Shown here: positions 35,701 through 48,400 of the stretch, piece by piece
How the letters are laid out: every line of letters begins with the position of its first letter
How positions within the stretch are numbered: the stretch's first letter is position 1
NCBI GenBank assembly: GCA_003260075.1
Contig: QLIY01000894.1
Coordinates: forward strand, 1-64,000
Source of the DNA: Phallusia mammillata
Lineage: Eukaryota; Chordata; Ascidiacea; Phlebobranchia; Ascidiidae
DNA length: 64,000 nucleotides
Direction of reading: 5' to 3'
Made by a program: the position numbers and the translations under genes
Notes under the pieces: generated by a model
Seen by the model: only the letters and a program-made list of their open reading frames with translations
The model's database searches: none
Told to the model about the DNA's origin: nothing

Positions 35701-38700
35701 TACCTGTAGAAAAATACATAGCAATTTGCAAATTTTCCAAAGAACGAAATACAAAATTGACGCAGAATAAATTATAGACATTTTAGAAGGCTAGTGTTTT
35801 GGCATATTTTGTTCTCATTAAAGCTACTATTCAAGTCCGTGTCTTATGCACCTACATTATTTGCTGTTTTTTGTTATAAACCACATTTCTAGATTTCATT
35901 GAAACAAAAAAATTCTAGAGTTACAGTTATGTCTGATTTTGTAAACGTCACCAACCGCCCACCTGTTTAGTGGCATGCAATTTCTTCATTCGCTTGATCA
36001 GAGTGTCTTTGGAGCAAGGCACATGTGGAGTTAAATGTTGATAAATCCCTGATCTTTCTCTGTTGCTCAAATTCTGCGAACCAGCCTCAATACCAAGTAA
36101 CAGTTTGTTGACATCAGGAGAAAAAAACTTCATTTTTCCTTCCTTTTCATTGGACTTTGCAATCTGCGTGCATCAAATTGTTTACAAAATCACATATAAC
36201 TATAGTCAACACACCATGTTTGTAAAAAGCATTTACATTATTTGTTTTTGAAGTTGGCATTTTTTTACCACACTGACCTTGGTAAGAGAAGATATTTTTT
36301 CTTTGACCAGATTAGGTATGGAAAGAGGTAAATCATCTGCATCTGGCGATTTAAAACTTAAATCCCTTCCCAACATATCTGGACTCGATCCTGAAAGAAA
36401 TGTAAAACACTAATAGAGTGTGAATATTTTTGACATGCATGTATGTGCGACAACAAACTACCCACAATTTTTTTATTTCACAACCAAATTTTGTTGTCTA
36501 CATGAAAGAAAGTGCGTTAAGCGCAATCCACCTAAATCTGGAAAGTTATTTATTCAGGGAAAAAAATGTTGTTTTTTTCACATTGTTCCCGATTATTTGC
36601 GAAGGAAATTATTTTTAAAAACAACACAAATTAAAGCGATTAAATGGATTGTCAATTTCTATGTCAACGATGCACAGTCCAAGTTTTTTTGAAAATATTG
36701 AGTGATAAAAGATGTTTTTATTACTTCAAGACCGTGATAGTGTATGTTATTTAATCTGTCTAAAAGGCTTTTTACTGCCTTAATCAGTTTATTTAACTCT
36801 TTTCGGTTATAACAAACTGATCTAAATAGCTAACTAATTGCAGAAACTGCATTGAGAAATCTGATTACCATAATTGAAAAGAGGTGAATATATAACAATG
36901 TTGCAAATGTATGAACAATGCATGTGCCATGAATGCGAGTTCTGATCTTTCATTGAAAATATCATGATATTTGCAGGCTTTCGAGGTCACCTTAAGTCTG
37001 TCCTAGTCATCAGGGGATTTACTACATTTTGGACTATTAGAGAGGTTGGTAAGAACCTTATTTCTTTACACAGCTGGGGAGCATAAATTAACAACTTTTA
37101 TGACATACAATTTATACATCAGATACTCTGAAAACCAACTGGGAAATAACGCTTGGCAAACCGCAATTCCAATGAAATGTTTTTTAATCATACACAAAAA
37201 AGGTGGAAGTTACTATTAACACAAAGAAGCATTAAACTTATCCAAGTGCAATTGCATAGTATGTCGCCGTGTTATATTTAATGCACAGCAAAAACAAAAC
37301 ACCAATTGTTAAGTCTTTTACCTACAAACAAATTAAAAACTTATCATACCTGATTTGTTACTGGAGAGGTTATGTTGGTCATTCAGAATGTCCAACAAAT
37401 CTCTTTCATGTCCCTGTAATTTTGCACATTTTTTCCATGGATCAAACAGGATTAATATAATTTTATTTATCTTACTTTGGATGCTGATGCAGACCCCCCC
37501 CCCGTTGGTCATTCAGAATGTCCAACAAATCTCTTTCATGTCCCTGTAATTAAGCATATTTTTTCCATGGATCAAATAGGATTAATATAATTTTATTTAT
37601 CTTACTTTGGATGCTGATGTAGCACTTCTTCCATTACTCAGTGAGTGTCCATGTTGGCTTAATTTTGTGGTACCAGATTTGTCTGATCCTGTGGCAGTAA
37701 ATTAAAAATACACAAGGTTGACCATATGTGTTTGAAACTGAATATTATATTGTTTACCTGATGAACTGAGATGGTGTTGTGCTTTGGCTTTTGCCACCAA
37801 CAGTTGAACTTTAGTTTGTTTCTTTTTGGCACTACAAATAAAGATTGTATGTTTAGACAAAGAGAGAGTTCCATAACGTTTTAACAGCATTACATTCCAA
37901 AAAATGCAAAACTTTTTTTTTTCGAAAAAACACTTCCATTATTCACAGGTAAAAGGCTATTATTTCTACACTTGAACTAATTCTATTATTTCTACACCCC
38001 AGCCTTTTAAACCCACTGATTACAAACTCTTCAGCCCTGCCAAAACGTATGCAAAATTTACAATGAGTAAAATCTATGACTTACCCTTTTCCCAATTTTC
38101 CGATTTTATCTTTTCCTTGTAAAGACAGCTTTCTTCTTCGCTTATCAATGTCTGCTGAACCCTTTCTTTTCATACCCTGAAAAGCAAAATAATTATTAAC
38201 AATGGTAAACCAACATAGCTTATGACATCAAGATGTGTACTGCACTGCATTCTGTTAACCTGCATCTTGACACAACAAACATAACAAAGTATATTACACT
38301 TTAGGGTAAGGTGGAAAGAAGATCTAAGGACATATGCATGTCACTTAACAAAAATATTACAATAGTCGGTGATAGCACCTTTTTCTTTTTGGACAAAATG
38401 TGAGAATCCTTATAGTCACCACCACTTTCATCGGAGTCAGAAACAAACTTTCTTCGTTTTTTAAGATGAACAGATAGTGGAAGTGATTCATCATCATCCT
38501 CATCATCATCCTGTTCTATGTTGGAGTCATCAGAAATGTGTTTAAACTCCAATTTTCCACTATTTATGTAAAACCCTCCCAATTGTGTTGTAAGGCTTGT
38601 TGGAACAACTTCATCATACTGCAAATAAAACAGGGTTTGTGAACTACAGCAAGACTAATACAGAACACAAAGTCGTACAGCAGAAAACAAAATGATCACC

Positions 38701-40513
38701 CAGTCTGCAGAGTATGGCAGTTGCACAAATGATTTTTTCTAAAATTTTCACACCAATTTTTTTAGGTTGCACACAGAAATTTTGCACGGGACAAAGATCT
38801 CATCGGGAACTGCCGTGTTCTGCAGACTGTTGATCACACTAACATTAAAACAAAGTTTCTTACACATTCAGAATTGTCAACGAATGGATCTGTTTCATCA
38901 TAACCATAGCCAACATCAGCCAAGTCTTTGGCACGGTCCCGTTTTCTCTTCTTTTTTATGGGAGCACCTCCATACTTTGCCTCATAATACTGGGCAAGTG
39001 CTTCGGCCTCAGACTTGCCAGGATCATTTTCTTCATGGCTACCATTTGTCAACTTTGTCTTGTTTTTCTGTAAATTCATTTACACTATATGTTGCCCAAT
39101 TAAAAAAAGAAAATTTATCTGTCTGTGATTGGTTAGTGCAGTGGTTCCCAACCGGGGTGCCGCGGCACCCTGGGGTGCCAATTGCAATGTTCAGGGGTGC
39201 CGCGAGATATTGATATTGCAATACTGCGACCCATTCTTTACTTTAACTTTCACCCGTTAAGTGCGGAATATATTTCTAACCGAGTTTCAGTGTGTATTAA
39301 GTTTCGCGTCTCGCAGTTTTCCTGCTCCATTCTGGAGAGTCGCTTCGTGGGGAAGTCGCTGGCGGCAAGTTTATACTTCGCGGTAAGCTTTGTTTTCTCG
39401 CCCAGGAAAAAACAGAGTGAAAGAGATTTCGACTCGTTGCGTTTCTTTCCATAAACAAGTTTAAATAGAATAACAATGGAAAATTTAAGCGTAACGATGG
39501 AAATTTTAAGCTTATGCACAAGCAGAAGTCTCTCGACGTGCATAAAAAAGAAAATGAATATCTTTGCGTTGGAATGAAAGCTATTGTGCTTTTGTTGCAG
39601 TTTTCCTCGTCATACCTATAGTGAGAGTGGATTTTCCGTATCAACGAACATAAAAACTAAAAAAACGAGAACGACTACTTATAGTCGAGGAAGAAATGCG
39701 GGTGGTTTTATGGAATGTGCCCTCACATTAAGGGACTTTGTGCAAGAAGCCAAACCCAAATTTCACACTGCTTTTGAATAAATACATTTATTTACACACG
39801 CTATACTGTACAACTCATTCTGTGTTGTTTCATACAGTTATTTGAAATACAGAAACCTCATAAAATTGGTCCAGTTTTGCCAGGGTGCCGCAAACTATTT
39901 ATCTATTTGATAGGGTGCTGCAAACTATTTATCTATTTGATAGGGTGCTGCAAGGTCAAAAAGGTTGGGAACCACTGGGTTAGTGTAATTCGGACTTAAA
40001 CTTAATGCTTTTAGTAAAGAAGTAAGCAATCATTTAGTAGGCAGTGAAAAACACTTGATATTTTTGATAAGATTTACAAATAAAGTAATATAACTGTGTG
40101 TATAGCATACTGTAATTTACGAGTCACAAGAGACTCTGTAATCTGTATGAGAGATGGAAACAGCAGTCACATATAATAACAGACCAAAAACAAATAAAGT
40201 AAGTTTTTTAAAGTCATGTTTTACTGTCACAACTAATACAACAAATGTAACGAACCTTGTTTGCTTCTTTGACCAAATCAACATAAGAAAACTCTGGACA
40301 TGCATTGTCACTAGTTTGGGTTAGTGAAAGTTTAAATCGTAAATTTTTCTTCTTTACTTTTTTTTCTTTGTTAACCGTTTCTTTTGAACCATGTGGAGTT
40401 TGATCCATTAAATCCATTTCAGCATTTTGTTGGCAGCAGCCTGTCCTATATGTATGGTTTCTTGACCATTCTATTTTTATTATGACAGCACTAGCAGCAT
40501 CTGACGACGTCAT
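32750..40513 (-). CDS. UBN1/2: Ubinuclein, HIRA-complex subunit
   Basis: Sixteen exons: 40513-40256, 39067-38864, 38618-38379, 38176-38085, 37831-37758, 37688-37606, 37413-37350, 36390-36278, 36163-35963, 35589-35480, 35362-35228, 35162-35075, 34997-34891, 34814-34798, 34710-33134, 32830-32750. All phases agree, giving 1147 aa (human UBN1 about 1130). Ubinucleins are chromatin proteins that deposit histone H3.3 with HIRA and CABIN1. The Hpc2-related domain is clear: [17 protein letters not shown] followed by [21 protein letters not shown], then an acidic stretch. The middle UBN-AB helical domain covers exons 9-13 ([53 protein letters not shown]). Exon 15 is one 1.6-kb Ser/Thr/Pro/Gln-rich low-complexity exon, and a short exon ends in AALDALL-like [13 protein letters not shown]. 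The 17-nt microexon 14 encodes PKQKK. I cannot tell UBN1 from UBN2. Confidence 0.93.
37373..37622. repeat. Duplicated 120-bp block joined by 10 C within UBN
   Basis: Copies 37373-37493 and 37504-37622 around filler 37494-37503. UBN exon 7 is complete in the left copy and truncated in the right one. Confidence 0.85.
38700..38829. mobile_element. hAT-like MITE (family B), short copy
   Basis: Ends CCAGTCTGCAGAGTATGGCA and TGCCGTGTTCTGCAGACTG, 130 bp, flanked by ATGATCAC and TTGATCAC (7 of 8). Lies in a UBN intron. Confidence 0.7.
39139..39977. mobile_element. hAT element with perfect 8-bp target duplication
   Basis: 839 bp with ends CAGTGGTTCCCAACC and GGTTGGGAACCACTG, flanked by GGTTAGTG (39131-39138 and 39978-39985). 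A short internal direct repeat (GCAAACTATTTATCTATTTG) occurs twice near the right end. No transposase frame recognised. In UBN intron 1. Confidence 0.85.
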
Positions 40514-41127
40514 GCAAGGTATTAGTTTACGTAAATAGACCGTTTGTTAAGTTTAATGAACCAGAGTATGCAACGGTAATTGCTTTGTGTGTTTCATTTA
40601 TAAACATAACCACAAGTATTGCAAGTATTGCCACTGGAATTTGGTGCACGATAGTTTTTAAGTCTCGCGTGTTTCAGTCAATCAATTTGGGAAAACGTCT
40701 TACCCTTACATAGAAATATTACTGTGCACGTAATTCTGGTAATTTATTTTTTGAAGCAAGAAGGCAATAAGATGACCATTTCCAAATACCTGAGAGCCAG
40801 GCGAATGTAAAAAATATTCTGTTTGTGCCTTAGCAAAAAAGAAACTGCCAACTATATGTGTAGTTGTGCGCCAAACTCAAATATGTGATTGTTTTTTTTT
40901 AGCAAAGTCAGTATTTGGCAAAAAGGAACTGAAGATATCGTTTTGTTAACATTATCACACCGTTTGTTGGGTGTCAAAATCATAATATTTTCGACCGCAG
41001 TAGACTGTGCAGCAAAATTTAGTTTGTTTTTATATTCTACAACAAACGTTACGCTCTGTTGCACACGTGTAAAGAGAGTTTGGTGCTGCAAGTCTGTTAG
41101 TACGTGTTACATGCAAACTCTTGGATT
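40514..41127. promoter_or_regulatory. Bidirectional promoter region of UBN and COMMD3
   Basis: 614 bp between divergent start codons with no repeat inside. A shared promoter is inferred from distance and orientation only. Confidence 0.5.
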
Positions 41128-41822
41128 ATGGATATTGTACCGAAATCAGTTACAGAAGGGTTAAGATTGTGTGGCGATGATAAGCTAATATCTGGTAAGG
41201 CTTTCGAGATCATCATAGAGCATGCGTGCCAAACGGTTTTGGGAAATATTGCACAGAACAATGAGCCGGATTTGTCAAAAGAAAATACAAACTTGAGTGT
41301 TGCTAAACAATGTCATGGGTCCGTCACAGTCTTAATGCTTGAAGCCGCCAAACATGATCTCCAGGAAGAGCAATTGGGGATGATTTTGGATGACTGTGGG
41401 CTCCCCCAAAAACAAAAAGAAGCATTTGCTTTCAGTTATAATCATTACAAGGAAGATTTAAGAGACAAACTCTCTAAAGTTGGGCGTCATGCACCCAATC
41501 TTGTTGATGTCGAATGGCGACTAGACTATAATTTGAAAAACAATCGTATTAACAAAGTCAATGAACTGCAGTATACAATCTCTTTGAAACAAGACAATGG
41601 GGAACAGGTTGATCTTGTCTGCACCAGAGATGAACTACAAGATCTTGTGGGAAAGCTGCCCCCCCCCCTATTAACAAAGTCAATGAACTGCAGTATACAA
41701 TCTCTTTGAAACAAGATAATGGGGAACAGGTCGATCTTGTCTGCACCAGAGATGAACTACAAGATCTTGTGGGAAAGCTAAAGGAGGCTTCAAAGGCTTT
41801 GGAAAGAGCTAGTCAAATATGA
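41128..41822 (+). CDS. COMMD3: COMM domain-containing protein 3, interrupted by a 122-bp duplication
   Basis: Intron-less gene for a Commander-complex subunit that acts in endosomal retrieval. The N-terminal helical region starts MDIVPKSVTEGLRLCGDD. The C-terminal COMM domain is clear from VDVEWRLDYNLKNNRINK to RDELQDLVGKLKEASKALERASQ. The sequence at 41547-41658 is repeated at 41669-41780 after a run of ten C, an offset of 122 bp that shifts the frame. Counting the duplicated block once gives 190 aa (human 195), so the break is almost certainly an assembly error. ATG 41128 matches the family start; ATG 41104 is in frame upstream. The start lies 614 bp from the UBN start on the other strand. 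A polyadenylation signal follows 59 nt after the stop. Confidence 0.93.
41547..41780. repeat. Duplicated 112-bp coding block joined by 10 C within COMMD3
   Basis: Copies 41547-41658 and 41669-41780. The two internal differences are synonymous (GAC/GAT and GTT/GTC). Offset 122 bp, hence the frameshift. Confidence 0.92.
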
Positions 41823-41880
41823 CTTAAAAATAATACCTTGTTTTGCTGTCTGTAGTTTGCTATTGTTTATAGTTGTTTGT

Positions 41881-41886
41881 AATAAA
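41881..41886 (+). terminator. Polyadenylation signal of COMMD3
   Basis: AATAAA 59 nt downstream of the COMMD3 stop codon, at the expected distance for a short 3' UTR. Confidence 0.6.
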
Positions 41887-42442
41887 TATTTTACTAGCAA
41901 TATTTAACAATTCCGCATGAAAACCATTCTTCACTAAATCAATTCACTATGTTTTTCTGCAATGCAATTCTTGTGTTATCTGTGCAATTTCTTTTTGTTT
42001 ACTTAGAAATTTGGCATAATGTTTTTCCATACTTGTATTGCTTCTGTGGTTATAGAAGCACAATTGTTCCTTTTCATGACATTAAGCACTTTCCTTGATT
42101 TTAGGTGTTTATTGTGGTTCAACTAATCTAATAAGTGCACAGTGACTGCATGAACTGTAAAAAAATATCAAAGGCCTTACAAAGCCACTGAACAACATGG
42201 GATTGAAGAAACAAGCACAATGTACCAAAATGGGTAAAAAATAAAATGATGTCTGGCAAATAGTCACATTCTATAGTTCTATAGGAAGAAAGCATATGAA
42301 TTTGACGTGTAAACATGGATGTTCATTTTAGTACTCAAGGCAAATGCAAATTGATTTGGGTCACAGTGAAACGTTAGGCAAATTAAAAGCATTTTGCAAC
42401 AATCAAAATATACATTGTCAGGTATGAGAGCAAAATTTTCAA

Positions 42443-45400
42443 TTAGTTAAGTAACAAATAGCATGTTTCAAGAGTTTCAAAATCCACTTCTTTTCTGCAT
42501 TTTTCATACACATCCCCAATGCTTAGACCCCTCTTAAACATTGATTTCAATTGCTCATACTTTTCTTCCCCAATTGCATCTGCCAAAAACATTAGACCAT
42601 CAAAGTATTATTTTACATACAAAACAGCACCAGCAACTTACCAATACATTCTTTTTTGACAAGATCTAAAGATGACACCTGATTGGTCATGGTTGTAGTT
42701 GAATTAAACTCGCTTCCTATAAAAATGGTACGTATAGTTATTGTAGCCACTTGACAGTTCAGTTAGCTTTACATACCACTATCATCAGAGTCATCTTCAA
42801 AATCATCAGGGTACTCTTCATCGTAAGACATGTCAAAGTCACCTTAAATGAATAAAAAAAATGTAACAGCCACCCTCATGAGACCATGGTAGCATATTCA
42901 AGCCACATATGGGCAAATTGAATTAAACAAATATTTAGGTCTTTCTTAAAAAAAATAAGGGTTGACCTAGACTAGTGGTTTTCATCGGGACCCTCAGCCC
43001 CCCAGAGGGGCACAAGCTGTATTTTGGAGGGCCATGGGTGTAGCATCACCAGAAACACCCACTAAAAATCAGTGAGTTATATTCTTTTCTAAGGGGCAGA
43101 AAGATTGATTCCAAACACTTTTTTAAGTGTTATATGCCTACCCATAGATTCTTTTTCTGTCACAGCATTTTTCTGGTAATCATCTTTTCGCATTTGATTA
43201 CGAATTCCTGTAAACAATTGTGTCCATAATTTAACCATCCATCTAGCAGCAAAAACTTCTTACATACCCTGAGGATCACCCAGCAACAAAGGTGTTTGTT
43301 TTTCTTTCCCCAACAACCATCCACTCCCAGGCAGTTTTCTTTTTTTCTTCACACCTTCTGGCAAAGGCAAGGGTTTTCCAATAATCTTATTCTCAGAGCT
43401 ACCCAAAGCTTCCTTTTTAGGCCACGTGCCACCAGGAACTTTATGGTTCTGGTTTTGTCTCTGCAGAGAATGAACATTGAGAGACATTCTGTTGCTGTTT
43501 TGATCCATTGAGATTTTTTTCACAGAACCAGCAATCACAGGCAGGGAGTTTCTAACATCATCCTGCTTTCTTCTTAATACCTGTTAATAAAGTACTGGTC
43601 TTATATGGCACTGTGTTTCAAATTTTTTAAGTCACAGAACACAGTATGCATTAAAATATTCCTGCCGAACACCAACCAAAACTTTATGAAGATACAATAA
43701 AGTACACTCAACTACTGTATTGTACTTAAGCAGCAACAGGCCCACACAACTACACAACTATATGAGGCAAAATACAATGAAACATTCAAACTGGGAATCA
43801 AAGATAATTACTTTCATAAAAGAAAAGCTATTTACACCCAATTTGTTAAACCAGGCTAGACGTTCTATGGAATATGAGCCAAACAAAAAAAAATTTGCAG
43901 AACACCAGACGATCTTTCACTGGACTCTGGTTACAACCACAGTTATATGGCACAGCATTGCAGAAGTTTGCTTATACTCAAGTTACCTGTGCTCGTTTCG
44001 AAATAAGCCAATTACTGCCTGGCAAGTTTCGAACCGGGGTAATAGTGGGCACTTCTGTCTTTTGGGGTTTTTGAACAGCAGGTAAGGAAACCCCAGATTC
44101 ATCATTTACCTCAATAATTTCAGGAATTTCATCGTCACCTAGAAAAAACAAGTATTTACTTTTGCCATAAGTAGTTCGTCCAGTAATACAGTTTAAGGAT
44201 TTGATTGGTAGATTTGCTGAAACCAGTATTCCCAACATCCAGATAGAACTAGAATGGTGACTTTCCTATACATTTTAATTTTATGTGTGTATTTCAATAT
44301 TGCTTTCACATACCTAACATATATATTAATGTATAACATTAACATGTGACTGAGAGTGGTTAGGGCAACTACCTTGTGGTCACAAGGGTTTGGGTTCTAA
44401 TCCTGTCTTAGCCACTTGTGTTTCGCTCAGCTGCAAAATTGCAAGCAGAAGAGAGTCTGGCGAATATTTGTTACTGCAAGCAGAAACCTATAACTTTCTG
44501 CATTCCAACAATAGCATTGCTTTAGTGCAGAGGTGGGGAACCTGCGGCCCGCTTGCCTTTTTAATGTGGCCCACGTGACAATTTTGTTAAAGTACAACAT
44601 AAAACATGGCATCAAAAAACAACAACAATAAAATGTCCCCCCCCCCTGTACAAATATTTACTTGAAAAGACTTCGACATTTCCACATTTGATGCTAAACT
44701 TATTAAAATTGCCACATATTCAACCACTTGCTGTATTTGTGGCGTAACATTCACTCGATTGTCTCTCCTTGCAGTATTAAATCGGTTGCCATGTGGTGTT
44801 AGTTTTAAATTGATTTTAGAGCTATTAGCGTGGATCCTTATATTGCTACATAAAATATATTCGGTATAATGGAGCTACGGTGTTCCAGAAAAAATGGACA
44901 GATTTTAGTCGAATTAAGTGATAAACCTGTATGCCTTGTTTGTTGCAAACAAGTAACAGCAAAAAAAAGAAAAAATCAAATCTGGAGCAATGAAATATAA
45001 AATCACTTGTGTGCTTAGGGTATTATTACACGGAATTTGAAAATAAAAAAAATATTTGGCCCGCCCGAAATGTTGTGCAATTCATGCGGCCCGCAGTACC
45101 AAGTAGGTTCCCCACCCCTGCTTTAGTGCAAGGGTGGGCAACCTTTGTTACTGTAGGGCCAATTATAAATGTCAAAATTGGATCGCGGGCCGCACATGTG
45201 CATTACACAAAGTGATTTTGCTTTGTTTCTTACCAAACATGCTTAACTACAAGTATAATTCGTATTTGACTCTAGCCACATTTTGCCAGATCGCAGAAAA
45301 CTAGCATCAAGCGCATTAATCAGCTCAAAAATATGTAATAATTGGATTCGTTTGCCAGTACTTTTGAAATCCAAGCGTCTCTGTGGGCCACACAACCTTT

Positions 45401-48400
45401 AATAAAGGCCGCATGCGGCCCACCCCTGCTTTAGTGGTACCATTTAGGACTTAAGAATGTTTTAAAACAAGACAAATACCAAAATGTAGAAGTGAAGTTA
45501 CAGTCATTATGCTTTACATGCATTTTAATTTCAACAAGCAAACTAATGCTTGAAACAAGCCAGTTCAACCACTATTTTATTTTAAACTGAGCTTTGGTCA
45601 TCAAACTGACAATTACTTCCAACACACCTGGTGTGAAAAACCTTACCAAGAAGCACACATTTGGTTGCATATTAGAGGTCTGTGGGTGAATGAAGTCAAA
45701 ATTTGCACAGACGAAAATTCAAAAAAGTTTAAATCAATATTTCTTGTGCATTGGGGGAAACCCACATTAGGCAGATCGAAGACAGGCAACCAACCATAAA
45801 AAGATCACAAAATTTTTGTTTTAATATTCATACCAACAGTTTTGTCCATAACTTTCTCATCATCTGATGATGAAAATCCATCAGAATAGTAATCCCTGGA
45901 CGAAAAAAATGATTTAAGTTAACATTTATACAATCTTTATCCATTTATGAATGTATATTTTTTCATTCTTAACCTGGTTTACATTTTGAATGATATGGTT
46001 TGTCAAATGTTTTTCAAGCATACAAACAAATATACCTCTGCGTAATTATATTTTCATTGTCAGATTCACTATCTTCTTTAAGGGGCTTAGGATCTGAGTC
46101 GTCTTCACTGCTACTGGACAAGTCTAAGTCATAGTGTTTTCCACTTGGCCTTCTACTTCCCCTGTCACCATAACCAGACCATGTTGCCACTGAATCGTAT
46201 GTGGATACATTTACGCTCCGCCTATTAGCAGAATGTGGGCAACTTTGTGGCCTAAAGTTCTCATTGTCCTCTGTGTGATCATTTGCCTTGTCCATGTTGT
46301 ATTCCCCATATACTGAGATCGAACGCTGGGTACATGATTCTCGGACACTGTCCAACTCAGGAGATGCCAATAAACCATCTGCAGACCTCAATAGATCATC
46401 TATGTCATCTAATTGCTGTGAATCGGTTAAGCTGTCGTTTTGCAGTGGAAGTGGAGGAACTGTTGGTGATTTTGTTAACTGTGGACTGGGTGTTCTGATT
46501 CGAGAAGTATACTTTTGCAAAATCGGTATCTTGAGCAACTGTGAAGCATTTGGGCGATCTGCTGGGTTTCTTGTAAGAACCTTTGATATGAGTTCTTTGG
46601 CAGCTGACGAACAGTGGACTGGAAGAGTTGCATATTTACAGTTGACTATTTTGTAGAACAAACTGACCAAATTTGCGGCATCGAAGGCAGGGGACAGGGC
46701 CAACATTTCAAAGATTAAACATCCAAGTGCCCAAATATCAGATTTAAAGCTGTAGGGAATGTCTTGACATAGTTCAGGGCTGAGGTAGCAAGGTGTTCCA
46801 ACACATGTGCTTGCTTTGTCCAATGTGTGATCGATTTCTTTTGATATCCCAAAATCCCCAAGCTTTACATCTTCTGATCTGTCAATAAAAACAAATACAT
46901 TTAATTTAACCTGAAACAAAGTAAGTTTGCATCCATTCTGATATTGCATGTCCAAGAGGGCAATTTATATCATTTAAGATAGTTGCCCATTACACATTGT
47001 GGTAACAAAGTTATAATAAAGCAGCATTTGCCAAACAAAATTTATGCCAACAAACATTGAAGTGACACTTTATGCTTAGAAACATGACTTTCCAGAAAAG
47101 TCGCATTTTGTACAGGTTTTGCATACATGATCTAAATTCTTAACCCATTCCAACTTATGATACAAAAAGTAATATGTGATGCTACAATAGAAGAATATCA
47201 TCAGCGGTGAACCCAGACCACCATAGTAAAGAGAGAGGAGTTACTTGCCACGGCCATATACTGTTACACAATGAGCTACTGAATACCACAATCCAGAGTG
47301 TGTAAACATGGAGCTCTTGTAGCAACAATAAGGCCCTGTCCCACACACAGCACACACCACTCACTTGATCAGAAAAACATTTTCAGATTTTAGGTCACGA
47401 TGAAGGATTCTCCTGTCATGAATGTAATTAACAGCAGATGTTATTTGTGTTGTCCATAACATAACTTTTTCTTCGGGAATGGTTTCTTTTCTGACTTGAG
47501 CTGCTTTTATTCGGTCCTGAATTGTGCCACCATTGCAGTATTCCAATGCCATGCTAATGTTTCCAGCCTGGATACAATTTTTTTCATTGTAAAAAATTGA
47601 AGAACTCAAACAAGATGTTTGTTTCTTGCACAAAATGCAATAAAATTAAGTTTCAAGTGCATAATCATAGACACGGCTAGAGGAAAGGTTTTTGCCATGT
47701 TGGGCAACCTCTTCATACGCAGTAACGTCTTAATATGCATCTATGTGCATAGGCGCCGAGTGGGCGGTGGCGGAGTGGCGCCGCCACCTTGGGTTTGTAA
47801 AGCATGGTGGCGGCCACCGTCGATATTTTGGTTTGTTTGTAGCGGTATCGTAGGAAACATTGTAAAATCTGAGAAAAATCAGGAACGATTTTGCTTCTTA
47901 ACAAGCGTGCTGGTGAAAAAGCAGCAAAAAACTGCAACCTGTTTCGATTAGTGCCTTGTTTATGAGGTCAAACACACAATTGTTGCCAGTGAATGTTTGG
48001 CCATTATTGTGTACAATTCGATTGTGCTGTAATAAATGGTTATCTAAGGTGATATGAAGCAAAAACAACATGACAAAACATTTTTTAAACGCTGCTAAAC
48101 CAATGATAAACGTTACACAGCAAAGTGTTCCAAATAAATACTATTTCAAAAATTTCTTTTTTATGATTTTGACAAACGTTGCATTCTATGGGAAGTTTGC
48201 TGGGCTTTGAGTTTGAACTCATGTGGTGGTACGCATTAGTGACGTCACATAAAATGACGTCATATTTCAAGTCCGCCACCTTGCATTTTTGCAAAACTCG
48301 GCGCCTATGTCCATTACTGCTATTACACAACATATATTCACACAGTACTAAACTAATGACCATGCAGTAACCCATTGTGAACAAATATTGTGGAGAAAAA

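Noticed and set aside
3918..41780. CRISPR-like or tandem-repeat system suggested by repeated blocks with constant spacers
   Set aside because: Each block occurs only twice, blocks are unrelated to each other, and the spacer is a homopolymer; the genome is eukaryotic.
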